A stretch of DNA of 64,000 bases, taken from assembly GCF_014529535.1 (NCBI RefSeq), contig NW_023503608.1, positions 9,164,501 to 9,228,500 of the forward strand, given 5' to 3'. Positions 24,353 to 36,935 of the stretch are shown piece by piece. Below the pieces are notes generated by a model, which saw only the letters and a program-made list of their open reading frames with translations, searched no databases and was not told the DNA's origin. Every line of letters begins with the position of its first letter. Within the stretch, counting starts at the first letter, position 1. Source of the DNA: Bradysia coprophila (lineage: Eukaryota > Arthropoda > Insecta > Diptera > Sciaridae). The position numbers and the translations under genes are program-made.

Positions 24353-25657
24353 GTAAATAACTACTAAATTAATCTGTTGAGATTAAAGAGTCGATGATTG
24401 CACTGGTGATATACTTGCCACATAAAGGTACTATTTTTGGAACAGAACCAATTTTTAGGAAAGACCGAAAAACTGTATCATTCCCTACAAATTATACCCT
24501 TTCAAATTAAAATATTAAAACGAGAATTTAAGAAAGCGAACACTTCTAGGGAAGTGTAAAAATGATTTCAATCAATCGCTAGAAATTCTTGTATATATAT
24601 AATCGTATTATGCATGAAAAGAAACGAAATTCCGCCTCTGAAACAAGTTCACCGAACGCACACTTCTACAAGACCATAATTCACTGATCAATAAATGTTT
24701 CTATTCAATTTGTTGCATAACTTCTCTTCCGACTAGACGAGACAGCCGATTCTAAAATAATTACAGAAGAAAATAAAATTCACCATTAAATCCATTTCTT
24801 TTTCCATTCATCATCATTATGCTATTATGGTTGAATAGAAAAAAAATATACAACAAAAAAATACGAGAAAAGCAATCAATATTACGTTACGCTGCACGAG
24901 ATTCAATTTGAGATGTTAAGATTTTCAAACCATTCCAACGAAGAAATTCACAAAAATGTTAAACGTTTGTAAATCAGAAACAAACAACTGCCTGTCTTCA
25001 AATTTATTTGAGAATAATTTTTTTTTTGCTTCATCTTTTTTGATTTTTCGTTTCATTATTCTTGAACATTACTCTCGACATCACTACAAAATAATAATAA
25101 AAAAAACTGTGGCATCATGACCATTCACACTGGGATATTTATGGTGATGTTATGCGATGTTTCTAAGCATACAACATACCTTGGTATATGTACATCACTC
25201 TATCAGTTCAGATAAAAATGGAATGGAATGCTCATTGGGAATTGTTTAAGTAATAAATGCAAGAAACAAGTACAATTAAAGAAGACAATCACTTTGTCAT
25301 TATTTCGTTATTATTGAAAATTTACAACTTTTTGTCTCATCGTTAATATACAATGTTGGTATTGTTAATTTGTGCTTTTTGACTTAGATATTATTGTGGA
25401 TATGTAGGTGAATAGTTTAGGATCGAGCGCACCAATTACCATAGCTAACTCTTTTCCGATTTTGGAATAATCAAATCAATCATCATCAACGCGCAGCTCA
25501 CCCCCCAATTTCTTCTTCCAATAAAAAATGTAGAAAGCTCATTCGTTCCGACTATTCAATAGGAAACACGACACATTCCTTGTCCACAAGTATTTCGAAT
25601 TCAGCTATGAAATCTGTTGAACCAATGAGATGTCGAGCTTCTTTTACGACTATGACC
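24353..25657. other. Intergenic, no gene seen
   Basis: AT-rich spacer with short homopolymer runs. I find no supported feature. Confidence 0.4.
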
Positions 25658-26242
25658 AACGCACTCCAAAACAGGCATAAGAACAGATTTAAAATAAGAG
25701 GCATACTCGCTGCAGTAGTCAGATTTTTTTTTATATAAATTTAGTTTTTTGTGTTGGTAATACCACTGCCAAACGATCAAAAATAAAAGGCTTTTCGACC
25801 GTTAAAAATTGTCTATTACTATACAAGGGAAGGAATTTGATATTTCGTATCCAAATGAGTAAAAGACACCGAGGGAAAAACAGGCACACGAACAGATTTA
25901 AAATAAGAGGCCTACTCGCTGCAGTAGTCAGAATTTTTTTTATATAAATTTAGTTTTTTATGTTGGTATAATACCAGTTCCAAATGACGAAAATAAGAGG
26001 CTTTTCGACCGTTAAAAATTGTTTATTACTATACAAGGGAAGGAATTTGATATTTCGTATCCAGATGAGTAAAAGTGTCCGAGGGCTTACTCATCGTAAT
26101 ACGAAATATCAAATTATTTCCCGATTGTAGTATGACGTTTTCCTTTACGAAGGAGGGAAAGACTTTTCCCTAGGGATGAAAAGCCCATTTTCCCTACCTA
26201 GTAAAGAAAAATATGTTCTTGTGCCTGTTCTTGGAGTGCGTT
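25658..26242. mobile_element. MITE family D with internal tandem duplication
   Basis: Terminal inverted repeats of about 28 bases: AACGCACTCCAAAACAGGCA on the left and TGCCTGTTCTTGGAGTGCGTT on the right (reading rightward). The interior has two tandem copies of a roughly 208-bp unit (from about 25672 and 25880), each with AACAGATTTAAAATAAGAGG, GCTGCAGTAGTCAG and GGCTTTTCGACCGTTAAAAA. The units differ by a few substitutions. A small inverted piece near 26085-26120 (TAATACGAAATATCAAATT) pairs with the end of unit two. No coding capacity. Confidence 0.8.
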
Positions 26243-27737
26243 ACCCTGATTGTATTGTAACCGTTCAAAATTCGTTAATCTAATTTTGGATGAATTTGGA
26301 AAAGTAGATGACAAAAGAAAAATAGTTTGGGCTCAAGTTCTCCTGAAAAAAATTGAGAATTACAATGACTTAGTGGTGGTATTGTTTTTCAAAGAGGGTT
26401 ATTCAAACATCAGACCAAGAGGCAAATATTCATAGAAAATTATTTGTCAGTAAAAAGAAAATTCACCAAAATTTTACGAAAGAAAATCCTTAAATTTATA
26501 GAAAATCCTCAAGTAATTATCAAGAAAATCCGCAAAATCTTAGAAAGTCCATTAAAAGGTAAAAAAAATCTTTGAAAATTCATCCAGAATCAGAAATGAA
26601 TCATCTAAAAATATTTTGAAAACGATAAGAAAATCCTTGAAATCCTCAAAAATCGACGAAATACAATGTGTGCTCGTTAAACTCGTTAACTATTTTCCTC
26701 GGCCCTACACATATTTCGTGCAATAATATCTTCGAATAAAAATTAAGACAAAATAAATGAATAGAAATAGAAACATCTTAAATACACAATTATACGAGTG
26801 TAGCACCACACATAACTTTTAAGTTTTATTTGCAAAATATGTACAATTCACATAGCATTTTTTCAGTTTTGAGCTTGAGTTTTAATTTAAAATGTGGTAC
26901 ATTACGATCATAATGATCTGAACAGTTTTGTAACAATTGCAATCACCTTCTCGCACAGTATTGCCTGCTATACCCATCCGAAAGAAGTGCACATGCATTT
27001 TATATTGCATTTAAAGAAGAAAAAAAACTGATGATAAATGTGTACATTACGCTCACATTATTATTATTACGTATGTTTTTTATGCCTCGAATATAATCAA
27101 GTCATAAACGAATGAAACGCTGGAGTAAAGATTTTTTTTGAATGGAATTAAATATTTAAACGAATCGGTGCAATATGAATAAGAAGAAGAAGAAAAAACG
27201 GTGATCTTTACATCTAATCCGTAAGCAGCAACAATTAATTTTATTCATTTTTATCTTTTCTTTTTATTGTTGTTGTTAGTTACGGTGCCTTATAGTGTAA
27301 TAATAATGTTATAACGTCGAGTCGCTGTTAAAATATTCATTCCGTCATATCAGCATGATTTTACTTACCGAATTTACCGAATATTCGCATTATTATCTAA
27401 AACAAAAAACAAAATCTGTTTCCACTTCCATACCCATACCCAACCACCTCTGTGCTGCACCATCTTCTCCAGCATAAGGGGGCGATTGGTATATTGAAGA
27501 GTATGTATTATATGCATAGCATGTTCTCTCACTGAAAAATATGAATGAAGAAAAAAAAAACTGTTGGAGGTTTGTATGGTTGAGCATAAAATTTCAATGA
27601 AATTCTCGTTTTTTTTTAAAAAAAAGGTGCTCAATTTGGAAGTTCGACAGAGTGAACCTTCACACTCCTTTCTGAATTTGCAGAAGAGGAAAGAAAAACT
27701 ATGCAGCAATTAGCCGCTGCTCTTTAAATCTTTTTCG
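26243..27737. other. Intergenic, weak degenerate repeats
   Basis: 26450-26650 contains loosely repeated GAAAATCCT/AAAATCC motifs. No gene is supported; open frames on either strand at 26250-26435 and 27374-27709 look compositional. Confidence 0.4.
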
Positions 27738-27744
27738 TATAAAA
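27738..27744 (+). promoter_or_regulatory. Candidate TATA box
   Basis: TATAAAA in GTATAAAAGC. It lies about 450 bases before the possible first coding exon at 28194. Position and context are suggestive only. Confidence 0.3.
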
Positions 27745-28193
27745 GCAACGGATTTATGAGTCGACTATTTATTATTTGTGCGTTCATTGTACGGTTCAAG
27801 TGTTGACGAGCCTATAGGATTTTACTTGAGACGGTTAGTGGTTTGAATTTTGAAATTTATCATCTAACTAGTTCAGTGTGCGCTAGTGATTTCGTAGTTT
27901 TTAAGCGAAAGTTTCACAGAAGCTTTGAAGGATTATTATTTATAAAATAAAAACGGCAAATCTGAAAAAAAAAATGCAAAAATATTTTCGGATAGATTTT
28001 GTTTAGTGTGTGTTTTTTGTGATCATTAGTTGCAGACCAGATATGGATAAGAAAACGTTTTCAAGCCAATGAGTGATCAAAAAATTATTATTTTTTTAAA
28101 TGTAAAATTTGTTTTCTGACATCTTGGCAAACAAAGTCATAAAAATGAGATTTTTTAGAAGATTTCCATAAATTGGTAATACAGAAATTTCAA

Positions 28194-28274
28194 ATGCATC
28201 GTCAAGTTCGTCGTGTGTCCATTTCCTTTTCAAAACGGATAATGGAGAACAGAGATTCTATTTCGAATTTCCCG
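28194..28274 (+). CDS. Possible orphan first coding exon
   Basis: ATG at 28194 opens 27 codons, starting MHRQVRRVSISFSKR and ending ISNFP exactly at a consensus donor (G|GTGAGTATGG) in phase 0. The codon use is less AT-biased than the flanks, with several CG dinucleotides, and a TATA-like box lies upstream. I find no matching downstream exon that joins convincingly, so the gene would need a long intron, perhaps running beyond the window, or this is chance. I do not recognise the peptide. Confidence 0.3.
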
Positions 28275-31121
28275 GTGAGTATGGTAGATCATAAGGTACC
28301 ATATTTACACTTTAACTGCTTTTCGTGGAGTATCGCTAAAAATATTCAAAACCAATGTTAGCAGAAAATGGTACCTATGATTTACGTACATACCGGTTAA
28401 TTCAAAGTAAAAGAAACAAGTCCTAGATTCTGCAAAAGAAAATCATCTTCAACGACGTTGATTTTCGTTTTTCAAATCACCAAAAGTATGGACTTTGAAC
28501 TTCATGTCCTTTTTAAAAAAATATCTTCCTTTTTCACAGACTCTATATTGTCTTATAATATCGAGTCTATCTAATCTGTTAATAAATCTGTGATAAAAAA
28601 ATCTCTTATCTAAACTATTTTAACATAAATATACCATATTAGCTGAAGCTAATAACAGATCAGTGATAAAGCCGTTTTTGTCATAAATTATCATGAGCAT
28701 CATTGTTATAAAAATAATGAGGAGAGTTTTCCCGTTTCTGTAATACACACAACCATTTTCTTTTCACACTTTTCCCATGTTTAAGCAATTTTTAAAACGA
28801 CCGTATCACATTATATTGTCAGTTCCTCATGCAAACGCACAATATTAATGTCACCGTAATTAATTGAAAATTCATAAAACAATGAGCCTTCATATAAACA
28901 TAATGAATCTTCAATCAAATACATCTCTACCTGTGCACTGGCATGCCACACATCACAAAATATATTTGCTTTATGTTTTCGAAAAATATTTGTAAAAATA
29001 ACAGAAAAATTTACTTATACTTACCATTCCCACGCGTTGTGTGCTGTGAATGTTAATAATTTTATATTTTTACATAAGAGTACCTTAACTGCAATCAAAC
29101 AGTGAGCTTCCATACATTTTAATAACTAAATTAATTCGTACATACAGGATACAGGTCATTCCAAGCATTACTGCACAAATAATTGAAAATTTTGATATAT
29201 GTAATGTCCGCGATAACGCGGTGACTGCATGAAGAATTTCGTAGGAAAATCAGTCATTCTACCTTTTTAAAATTCAAAACCGGGGTATATTCGAGATTCG
29301 ATTTTGACCTATGCACAATTAATAATTTAAAGTCAGAAATTGCTGAGTCTAAATCGCATTATTATTACCTTTCCATTTGAAAAGCTCGTAAAGTTATATG
29401 CAACGGAAGAAAGTGAAAATTTGTGTGAATTAGGAAGTTTTCATTGGTGGTATATAATCAAATGAAGTAGTAGATTACATCCTTTTTTGGAGCTTTTTAT
29501 TTTGTCTACTTTGAGGGCTGCAGCCCGTGCCATACGCAAAAAAAAGTTCCAGACAATTACGTAATTTATTTTACCGCTCATGTTGATGAAGTTACGACTT
29601 AGTTTTTGGGAGACTTTTTCGAACAGAATCGCAAATACTTCTTGCTTTTAATTGCTTTTTCAAAAGCAAAAATTCTAATTAGATAACCCTTTTCGCCAGC
29701 CGAGAATAACAAATGGTCCTACGCCAATAACATTTTCAGATTTCTTTAGTTCCCTATGTTTGAGAAAATTCATAATAAATTGGGGCAATCGAAGGAAGGT
29801 CACCAATAATTTGTTCAAAAATGTTGATTGAAAGTTGTATTTGCTGATGTAAGGATAAACTGAATTAACATAGTTTTATGGGAATGTTGTTGATGAAATT
29901 TCAATTTCGTTGATGAAATTTCAATTTTGTTGGAGAAATGGTCATTCAGTTTAGAGTGTTATGTAAAGAAATTAATGATAACGTTGAAATCTGCGCTAGA
30001 CGAACAAAAAAAAAATAAGGACCGTCGAGTGGTTTATATAGAAAGGTACCATCAACAATTAACAGGTATCAAAAAAACGAATAGAAATTATTATCGAATT
30101 GCTTTACGTAATTATTACTGAAAAAGTCAATCTTGTCCATCAACTAATTAACAATTCAAATATACATGAAATAATTCAAGGTAAATGTTTACGGAACAAA
30201 ATTATAGAGAAAGATTATCTGTGCAATAAATTTACATAATCGCTCATCTATACCATCTAATACCACACTACATTTCCACGCCATCGACCAAATTAAAAAA
30301 AGCTCCATCACAAAAGACAAAATTCAATTTTAAAAAGTCTGCAAAAAAAGCATTTACCCATAAACATCACGAAATTATACCTAAAAATAACAATATAAAA
30401 AACAGATAAATTAATTTAAAGAAGAAGAAAAAATATTTTGTCTAGTATATACCTACCACAATAGCAACAATAATAAAGAATATGCGGAACATCTCACCAT
30501 TTAAATATCCCCATAAATTATCATCACTTTCACTATTGATAAACCGACTCGATTAGACATTAAACTTTAGCAGAAAATTTACTCCATCGGTATAACATAC
30601 GCTACGGTCTATCTGTAGAAATATTCGTGTTTGATTCTCTCTTGCATTATCCATTTGACCTCAAGTAGCATCTTCAAACATTTACATAATTCATCACAAT
30701 TCCATTTGCTCATAGCCGTATAAAAACAAAATTGTTTCTTCCACAATGGATTGGTGCTTTACCTGTTTAAGCACACACATATTATGTAGTACAAACATGT
30801 AATATTTGTAGACTAAAATGTTTGTATACGATAAGGCAAAGCTACTTACGACCGCAAGACTAACGTAATAATAGCGTTATAGTGAATCAAATTATTGATT
30901 CAATTAGAGATTTCGGTGTATATAGAGATATTATTTACTGACTGTGTGTGTAGCGCATAGTAATTTTATTCAAGTTTATTGTTTTCAATATCAACCACGA
31001 TGTAACAGCGATATTTGTATTTTAATGATTTGGCTGGATATATAGCCGAATTGATTCACCTGTCGTTAACATCATTAATTAATTCATTTTTTTGTTGACC
31101 TTTGAATTTTTTATATTTTCA
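28275..31121. other. Gene-free AT-rich region upstream of the YGPP gene
   Basis: No coding exon or repeat that I can define. The 5' untranslated exon of the YGPP-repeat gene should lie here, because its ATG exon is preceded by a splice acceptor at 31121-31122. I cannot place it. Confidence 0.4.
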
Positions 31122-31149
31122 GATTGTTTAGATTTTTTATTCGTCAACA

Positions 31150-34088
31150 ATGAGGGCAAATTTGCATTTGGTAAGCAACATTTTCTTTGATGATTTTAGG
31201 TGTCAGTTTTCGACCTTACAGCATTTTGCACATCTGCTTCATTTTTTTTACTTTGATATGGTGAATCTGTAGTATGAGTCGAATCAATGACTCGCGTGGG
31301 CTAGCACCACTTCTTAGCATTTGTAAATTTTTATAGCTGCACAGCTGTCTTCTCAGATAACTTAATGTATTGATCAATCCTATTTAATTGAACTGTAATT
31401 TCCTAGGCTGCAGTTGTTGTCCTTTGCTACATTGGAACAACAATCGGAAAAGATGTTGTAAAGCGAGAAGGTTCGTTATATGACTTATTGAAAATAGCTT
31501 CATTTTACTAATATTTGAAACACTGTTCTTTAGCTCCACTACCATCTAGCAATTATTTACCGCCATCTCAACCGTCATCAAGTTACGGAGCCCCAAGTCA
31601 GGGTAGCTTCGGAGGTGGATTCGGTGGAAGCTCGTCGAGTTTCAGTGATGCTGGTCCATTGTCCAGTTACATACCGCCACCATCAGGTATCCCATCTGGA
31701 AGTTACGGTGCTCCTCCAAGTGCTCCGAGCAGGTATTGTCAATGAATTATTTTAGTTTTTGTTTATAAACATATATGTATGATAAAATGAAATTGGACGA
31801 AAATGTGTTTAAACTTTTGTTTTCTGTAGACCAAGCTCCAGCTATGGTCCTCCCAGTCCACCATCGCAATCATATGGGCCACCACCAAGCAGGTAATAGT
31901 AGCATGACAAAATGAAAAAGGACGAAAATATTTTAAAAGTTTTGTTTTCGGTAGACCAAGCTCAAATTATGGTCCTCCCAGTCCACCATCGCAATCATAT
32001 GGGCCACCACCAAGCAGGTAATAGTAGCATGACAAAATGAAAAAGGACGAAAATATTTTAAAAGTTTTGTTTTCGGTAGACCAAGCTCCAACTATGGACC
32101 TCCCAGTCCACCATCGCAATCATACGGGCCACCACCAAGCAGGTAATAGTTGAATGACAAAATGAAAAAGGACAAAAATATTTTCAAAGTTTTGATTTCA
32201 TCAGACCAAGCTCAAGCTATGGACCACCACCCAGTCGACCTTCTCAATCGTATGGCCCACCACCAAGCAGGTAACAATTTCATGCCAAAATGAAACGGGA
32301 ACACATGGTTTAAAATTTTTATTTTCGTTAGACCAAGCTCAAACTATGGTCCTCCTAGTCCACCTTCGCAATCGTATGGACCACCACCAAGCAGGTAACA
32401 ATTGCATGATAAAATAAAACGGGTCGAAAATGGTTTTAAACTTTTGTTTTCTATAGACCAAGCTCCAGCTATGGACCACCACCCAGTCGACCTTCTCAAT
32501 CGTACGGAGCACCACCAAGCAGGTAACAATTGCATGTAAAAATGAAAAGGGAACAAAAAGGTTTTTTAATTTTTGTTTTCGTTAGACCAAGCTCAAACTA
32601 TGGTCCTCCCAGTCCACCTTCGCAATCGTATGGACCACCACCAAGCAGGTAATAATTGCATGACAAAATGAAACAGAACGAAAATATTTTTCAACTTTCA
32701 TTTCCTTGTTGTCTTTAGACCAAGCTCTAGCTATGGACCACCACCCAGCCAACCTTCTCAATCGTACGGACCACCACCAAGCAGGTAATGATTGCACGAC
32801 AAAATGAAACGGGTCGACAATGTTTTTAAACGTTTGTTTTCTTTAGACCAAGCTCTAGCTATGGACCACCACCCAGTCAACCTTCTCAATCTTACGGACC
32901 ACCACCAAGCAGGTAACGATTGCACGACAAAATGAAACGGGTCGACAATGTTTTTAAACGTTTGTTTTCTTTAGACCAAGCTCTAGCTATGGACCACCAC
33001 CCAGTCAACCTTCTCAATCTTACGGACCACCACCAAGCAGGTAATTATTGCATGACAGAATGAAACAGGATGAAACGTTTTTTTAAATTTGGCTTTCTTG
33101 TTTTCTTTAGACCAAGCTCCAACTATGGTCCACCTAGTCCACCTTCGCAATCGTATGGTCCTCCACCAAGCAGGTAAGGATTGCATGATAGAAGGAAACA
33201 GGACGAAAATGTTTTTAAACTTTTATTTTCTTATTTTTTCCCACAGTCCACCTTCGCAATCGTATGGACCACCGCCAAGCAGGTAAGCCAGAGTGTTCAA
33301 ATAGGAAATAGATGAAGGTGGAGCACGAAGATTAATTCAATTGAATAAGGAAGATTTTACGTAACATAAGAGTTGAGTGAAGTACGTAACTTCTCAAAGT
33401 GAAGTATCGTAACTTCTTACGTACTAACGTTTTCCTCAAGTACTTTTCTGCTATAAGACGAAAAGGAGATTGGTCATGATTTCAGATATGAGGATATCGA
33501 GTTTTGTACCAGACAAAAAAAAATATTTTTCTTTAGTAGTAAGACGTTACGTAAGAATTTACGAACTTTAACTTTATGTAAAACAACCTTAATTTTCGTA
33601 GGATCCAATTTTGTGCTCTATTGAAATTGAATTAAGATAAAAATTCACGGTTCGACATGTCAAAACGCTCATAATTCTGCTAATTTCGTAGAAAGGTTAT
33701 TGTTCCCGAAATGCTAAACTATTCCCACATGATGAAGTGTTCCAAGAAACAGAAACAAGCGAGTCGATTTTTCGTCGAACCGGGATTTGAAAGAAACCTT
33801 TTATGAAAAAAAAAAATATTAACAAAAAAAATTTATAAAAATCGTAGACCAAGCTCCAATTACGGACCACCTCAACAAAGCTTCAGTCCTCCATCAACCA
33901 GTTATGGCGTTCCTGCTGCTCCATTACCAGTAGCACCATCATCAAGTTACGGAGCTCCATCTTCAGGAGGATTCAGCAGTGGTTCAAGTGGATTCGGCTC
34001 AAGTGGTTCGGGAGGTTACAGTTCGGGACCATCAGTTCCAGCGACAATTCAACAAAACTACGATTCTAACGGAGGATATCAGTACTAA
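31150..34088 (+). CDS. Secreted YGPP-repeat structural protein made of tandem mini-exons
   Basis: Sixteen coding exons join in frame to 422 residues: 31150-31170, 31407-31470, 31534-31732, twelve mini-exons between 31830 and 33282, and 33848-34088. Exons 1-2 encode a signal peptide (hydrophobic AAVVVLCYIGTTIG) and a dibasic KR. Exon 3 is Ser/Gly/Pro-rich with YGAP motifs. Each mini-exon encodes 21 or 22 residues with the pattern PSSxYGPP...PSQSYGPPPSR. The last exon returns to SSYGAP and Gly/Ser repeats and ends NGGYQY. Tyr in YGAP/YGPP repeats resembles pro-resilin and related elastic cuticle proteins, where dityrosine cross-links form. I see no chitin-binding R&R domain in the parts read, so a cuticle or silk-like matrix protein is the best inference. 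A polyadenylation signal lies at 34538-34543. Confidence 0.85.
31830..33282 (+). repeat. Tandem array of twelve exon-intron units (about 125 bp each)
   Basis: Mini-exons: 31830-31892, 31955-32017, 32080-32142, 32205-32270, 32332-32394, 32457-32522, 32586-32648, 32719-32784, 32847-32912, 32975-33040, 33111-33173 and a shortened 33247-33282. Unit spacing is 125 bases for the first units, rising to about 128-136. Full exons are 63 or 66 bases, all phase 2 at both ends. The introns (about 60-75 bases) are also repeated, sharing GCATGACAAAATGAAA and TTTTGTTTTC before the AG. The repeat unit is therefore exon plus intron, copied by unequal exchange. Confidence 0.95.
33343..33598. mobile_element. 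MITE-like inverted repeat in the last intron of the YGPP gene
   Basis: Imperfect terminal inverted repeats: AATAAGGAAGATTTTACGTAA on the left, and the complement-like TTATGTAAAACAACCTTAAT on the right. The interior has several TACGTAA/TTACGTA motifs. It explains why this intron is about 565 bases while the others are about 65. Confidence 0.55.
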
Positions 34089-34560
34089 ATGAACCGGTAA
34101 TCGGATACATTTAGTTTTGAATACTGACAAGATATGCGAAAACGATGTTACTTTGGACATCAGGTAGATGTAACGTGTGCCTTATTGATAAAAGAAAAAC
34201 AGCAAACTATCCCTATTTGAGAATCCTTTTGAAAAATATCGATTTTTTGTATAAATTATTTAACTTTCCCTTTTTTACGTTAGTAATTTCTGTTTTATAG
34301 CTCTAAGTGTCGTGTATAGTCGTCGTGTTTATTTATAAATTATAGTCTTAAATTATGTACATTTATCTTCTTCAGAAAAAAACCATCAAAATAGACACCT
34401 TAATATCTACAATAACTACTAAGAAAAAGATGTAACTGATCTCCTCGACTTGTATAAAAAAAACTTTTACATTAACTCTTGTATAGCTTTTGGATCTGTG
34501 TAGAAAAATATGTGATTGGAAAAGTTGCATTTTCGTTAATAAAACCAACCTTTTACAATT
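34089..34560 (+). other. 3' UTR of the YGPP gene
   Basis: AT-rich tail after the TAA stop, with AATAAA at 34538-34543. The exact cleavage site is not known. Confidence 0.5.
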
Positions 34561-36935
34561 CCTCAAATCGATTTGGTTTCTCTTCTTCTCTGATGCATGG
34601 GTGTTAAGGAATAACACACAACATTATCAAGAAATGACACAATACAGTATATTATTTAGAGCTGCAGTAGTAGTGTGATGTATGGTGTGTGTGATGCCCG
34701 ATTTTTGGCTTCAAGCTTCAGGCAGGGCATATTTTAAAGAGAATTGAATTCCCCAAAAATTCTTTAAAATGCTCGAAAATATGGTTAAGAAATATCAATT
34801 AAAATTAATTGACTTGCTTACCGAAAACACATAAGATATAAGAATTAACAGGCCTTAGAAGTGAATAAGTAAAAAAAAACGTTCACAAAATTAAGGAATT
34901 TAATTCCATTAAAATAGGCCCTGACTTCAAGTGACAATGACTTGAAATATCAGCAATGTAAGTTTAAACAACAATCCAGTATGAAATTCACCATGTCCGT
35001 CAATTCTGATATCTTCCTATTTTCTGCAATCTTTTCGGTGTAGAATTTGCTTTCAAATCGGAATGACTTGCAAAAACCAAACGCACTAAAAAAAGTCGAT
35101 CGGTTCTATGAGAAATTACTCAGCAATTTAATTTTCACCAAACACAAACAGATGTAATATATTTACGTAATCCAGTCGTGTACAAATAATTTATTTTATT
35201 TTCAAAATCGCTTGAAATGTATGCATGTATTCATACAACGAATGCTGGTAAAATCCATCACGAACTTAAAGATGAGAGTGAGAGTATACAAAGAAGGTAG
35301 GGGTCAAGGTGCTTAACAATTTCCTTGAATATATTATGCAGAAATAATGTTAAAAGTCACAGAGAGATTGTTTGAATTAATTATTTGTGCAGACCAAATC
35401 GTCATAGGTGTTTGGTGCTGTGCTTTTAGTTCCATGAAAATAATTTGTTGTTATTTTTAAAACGCAACACTTAACAAACAAAAACAAAATATGTCGATGT
35501 CGATACTAGATTGTCCTGTCCTTATTTACTTGTTAATGACAAATTAAGATAAGAAATATTTTTCGCTGATAAAGAACGTTAACACTTTTGTAGAGTGCTT
35601 AGGGTTTCGCAATTTTTTACTTCTATTGTTTTAAATATCGCCAGAGATCGAAAGAAAACCTTCTTCTTTCTTAATATATTTTACATGCTGAGGGCGTTGA
35701 AAGTAGCATGCAAAATACTATGTCCTTTCACAGAAGGCTACTATATCAGAAGTATAATTATTGGGTCTATTACATCATTTGACTTAATAACTTTTAAGAC
35801 ATTGACATTGTAGCAGCCTCAACCGTATAAACAAGTATAAACAGTTTTGAAGCAAACAGCTGAAGCAAATTCATGTTGAAATTTCACTGCCTCTGACTGT
35901 AGTTAGAACTCGTCATTTTTTTTGTCGTCGTTGTCGATAACAGATGAAGATGTTTTCGTTGATTATAATAAGGCGTCTTCCAATTTTACAACTACATCCC
36001 ACGTACCAAGGAATTCGTGCAATGCAGCACAATTACAAACCAATTGATTTCAATGAATGTTAATTACTTTTCTTGCAATAATTGCTGATGCTGATGCATA
36101 CCATTAATTGTGGGCAATGATTTATTACGTATTATGTGAAGAAGTGGCGATGCTTCGAGGTAAATTCATTGCACAAAAATTTATAAATAAATATTTTATG
36201 TAGGTATTCGGATGCCCACTGGTAAATGAATGTGAAAAAAAAAATATTTTTTCGTGTTGTGACGATGATTTGTGTCTTTAGCTTCCGATTTCTTAAATTA
36301 ATTTATCTTTGAGCTTTAACACTGCTAGCAAATCAGTTTGTTTCGACAGGTGTCACAGGCAGTATATATAGGTATAACCGTTGATAATTTATCGAGGATT
36401 TTTCTGTTTTAATTTTACTTTTCGTTTAGTAACAAATTAATTTGACTCGCTGTTTAAATGAGATTATGCAAATATTGCAATCGTTTTTTGAGTATAGCTT
36501 GTAGGATCGAAATTTTATTATTGGAAGGTCTATAAGAAACAATTATAAAAAACGTTTGAGATTTTAATTTGAGGTTTAACCTAATTTTGAGAGCGATCTT
36601 CTTTGTGTGTTAATCATGTACATGCATAATAGAAGAATCCATTCGTAACCTGTCACATACGGCTATTCATCTGTTATCGATAACGAGGAAAAAAATACTG
36701 ACAAGCTCTGGGTAATATGGTCCTCTATAAAGTCTGTATAGCAAAAAATTATGTTAAAAAATTGAAGTACAAGATTTGAAATCAACCGATAAAAAATACT
36801 TTCATCGACGGAAGAAGAGCCTTTTAATTTTTTTGTTTGAGAATTTTCAATCTGTCTGCCTTTTACGATTGAATTGAATGTTTTCTAGCCAGTCAGTTCC
36901 TAAATAACTTCTCTTCTAATATTTATCTGTAAAAT
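34561..36935. other. Intergenic, fragments of MITEs
   Basis: 35686-35712 resembles family C (TTTTACATGCTGAGGGCGTTG). 35905-35950 (GTCGTCGTTGTCGATAACAG) and 36644-36808 (AACCTGTCACATACGGC, without a right end) are truncated copies of the TTAA-bounded family. No gene seen. Confidence 0.5.

Noticed and set aside
25658-26080. CRISPR-like or satellite array
   Set aside because: Only two long units bounded by inverted ends, in an insect genome; it is a MITE with an internal duplication.
32344-33186. Several reverse and forward frames of 60-70 codons in the mini-exon array
   Set aside because: They run through introns and across the repeat units; the spliced plus-strand frame explains the region completely.
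31150-34088. Reading the YGPP gene as a chitin-binding (R&R) cuticle protein
   Set aside because: No R&R consensus is visible in any exon; only low-complexity YGAP/YGPP and Gly/Ser repeats.
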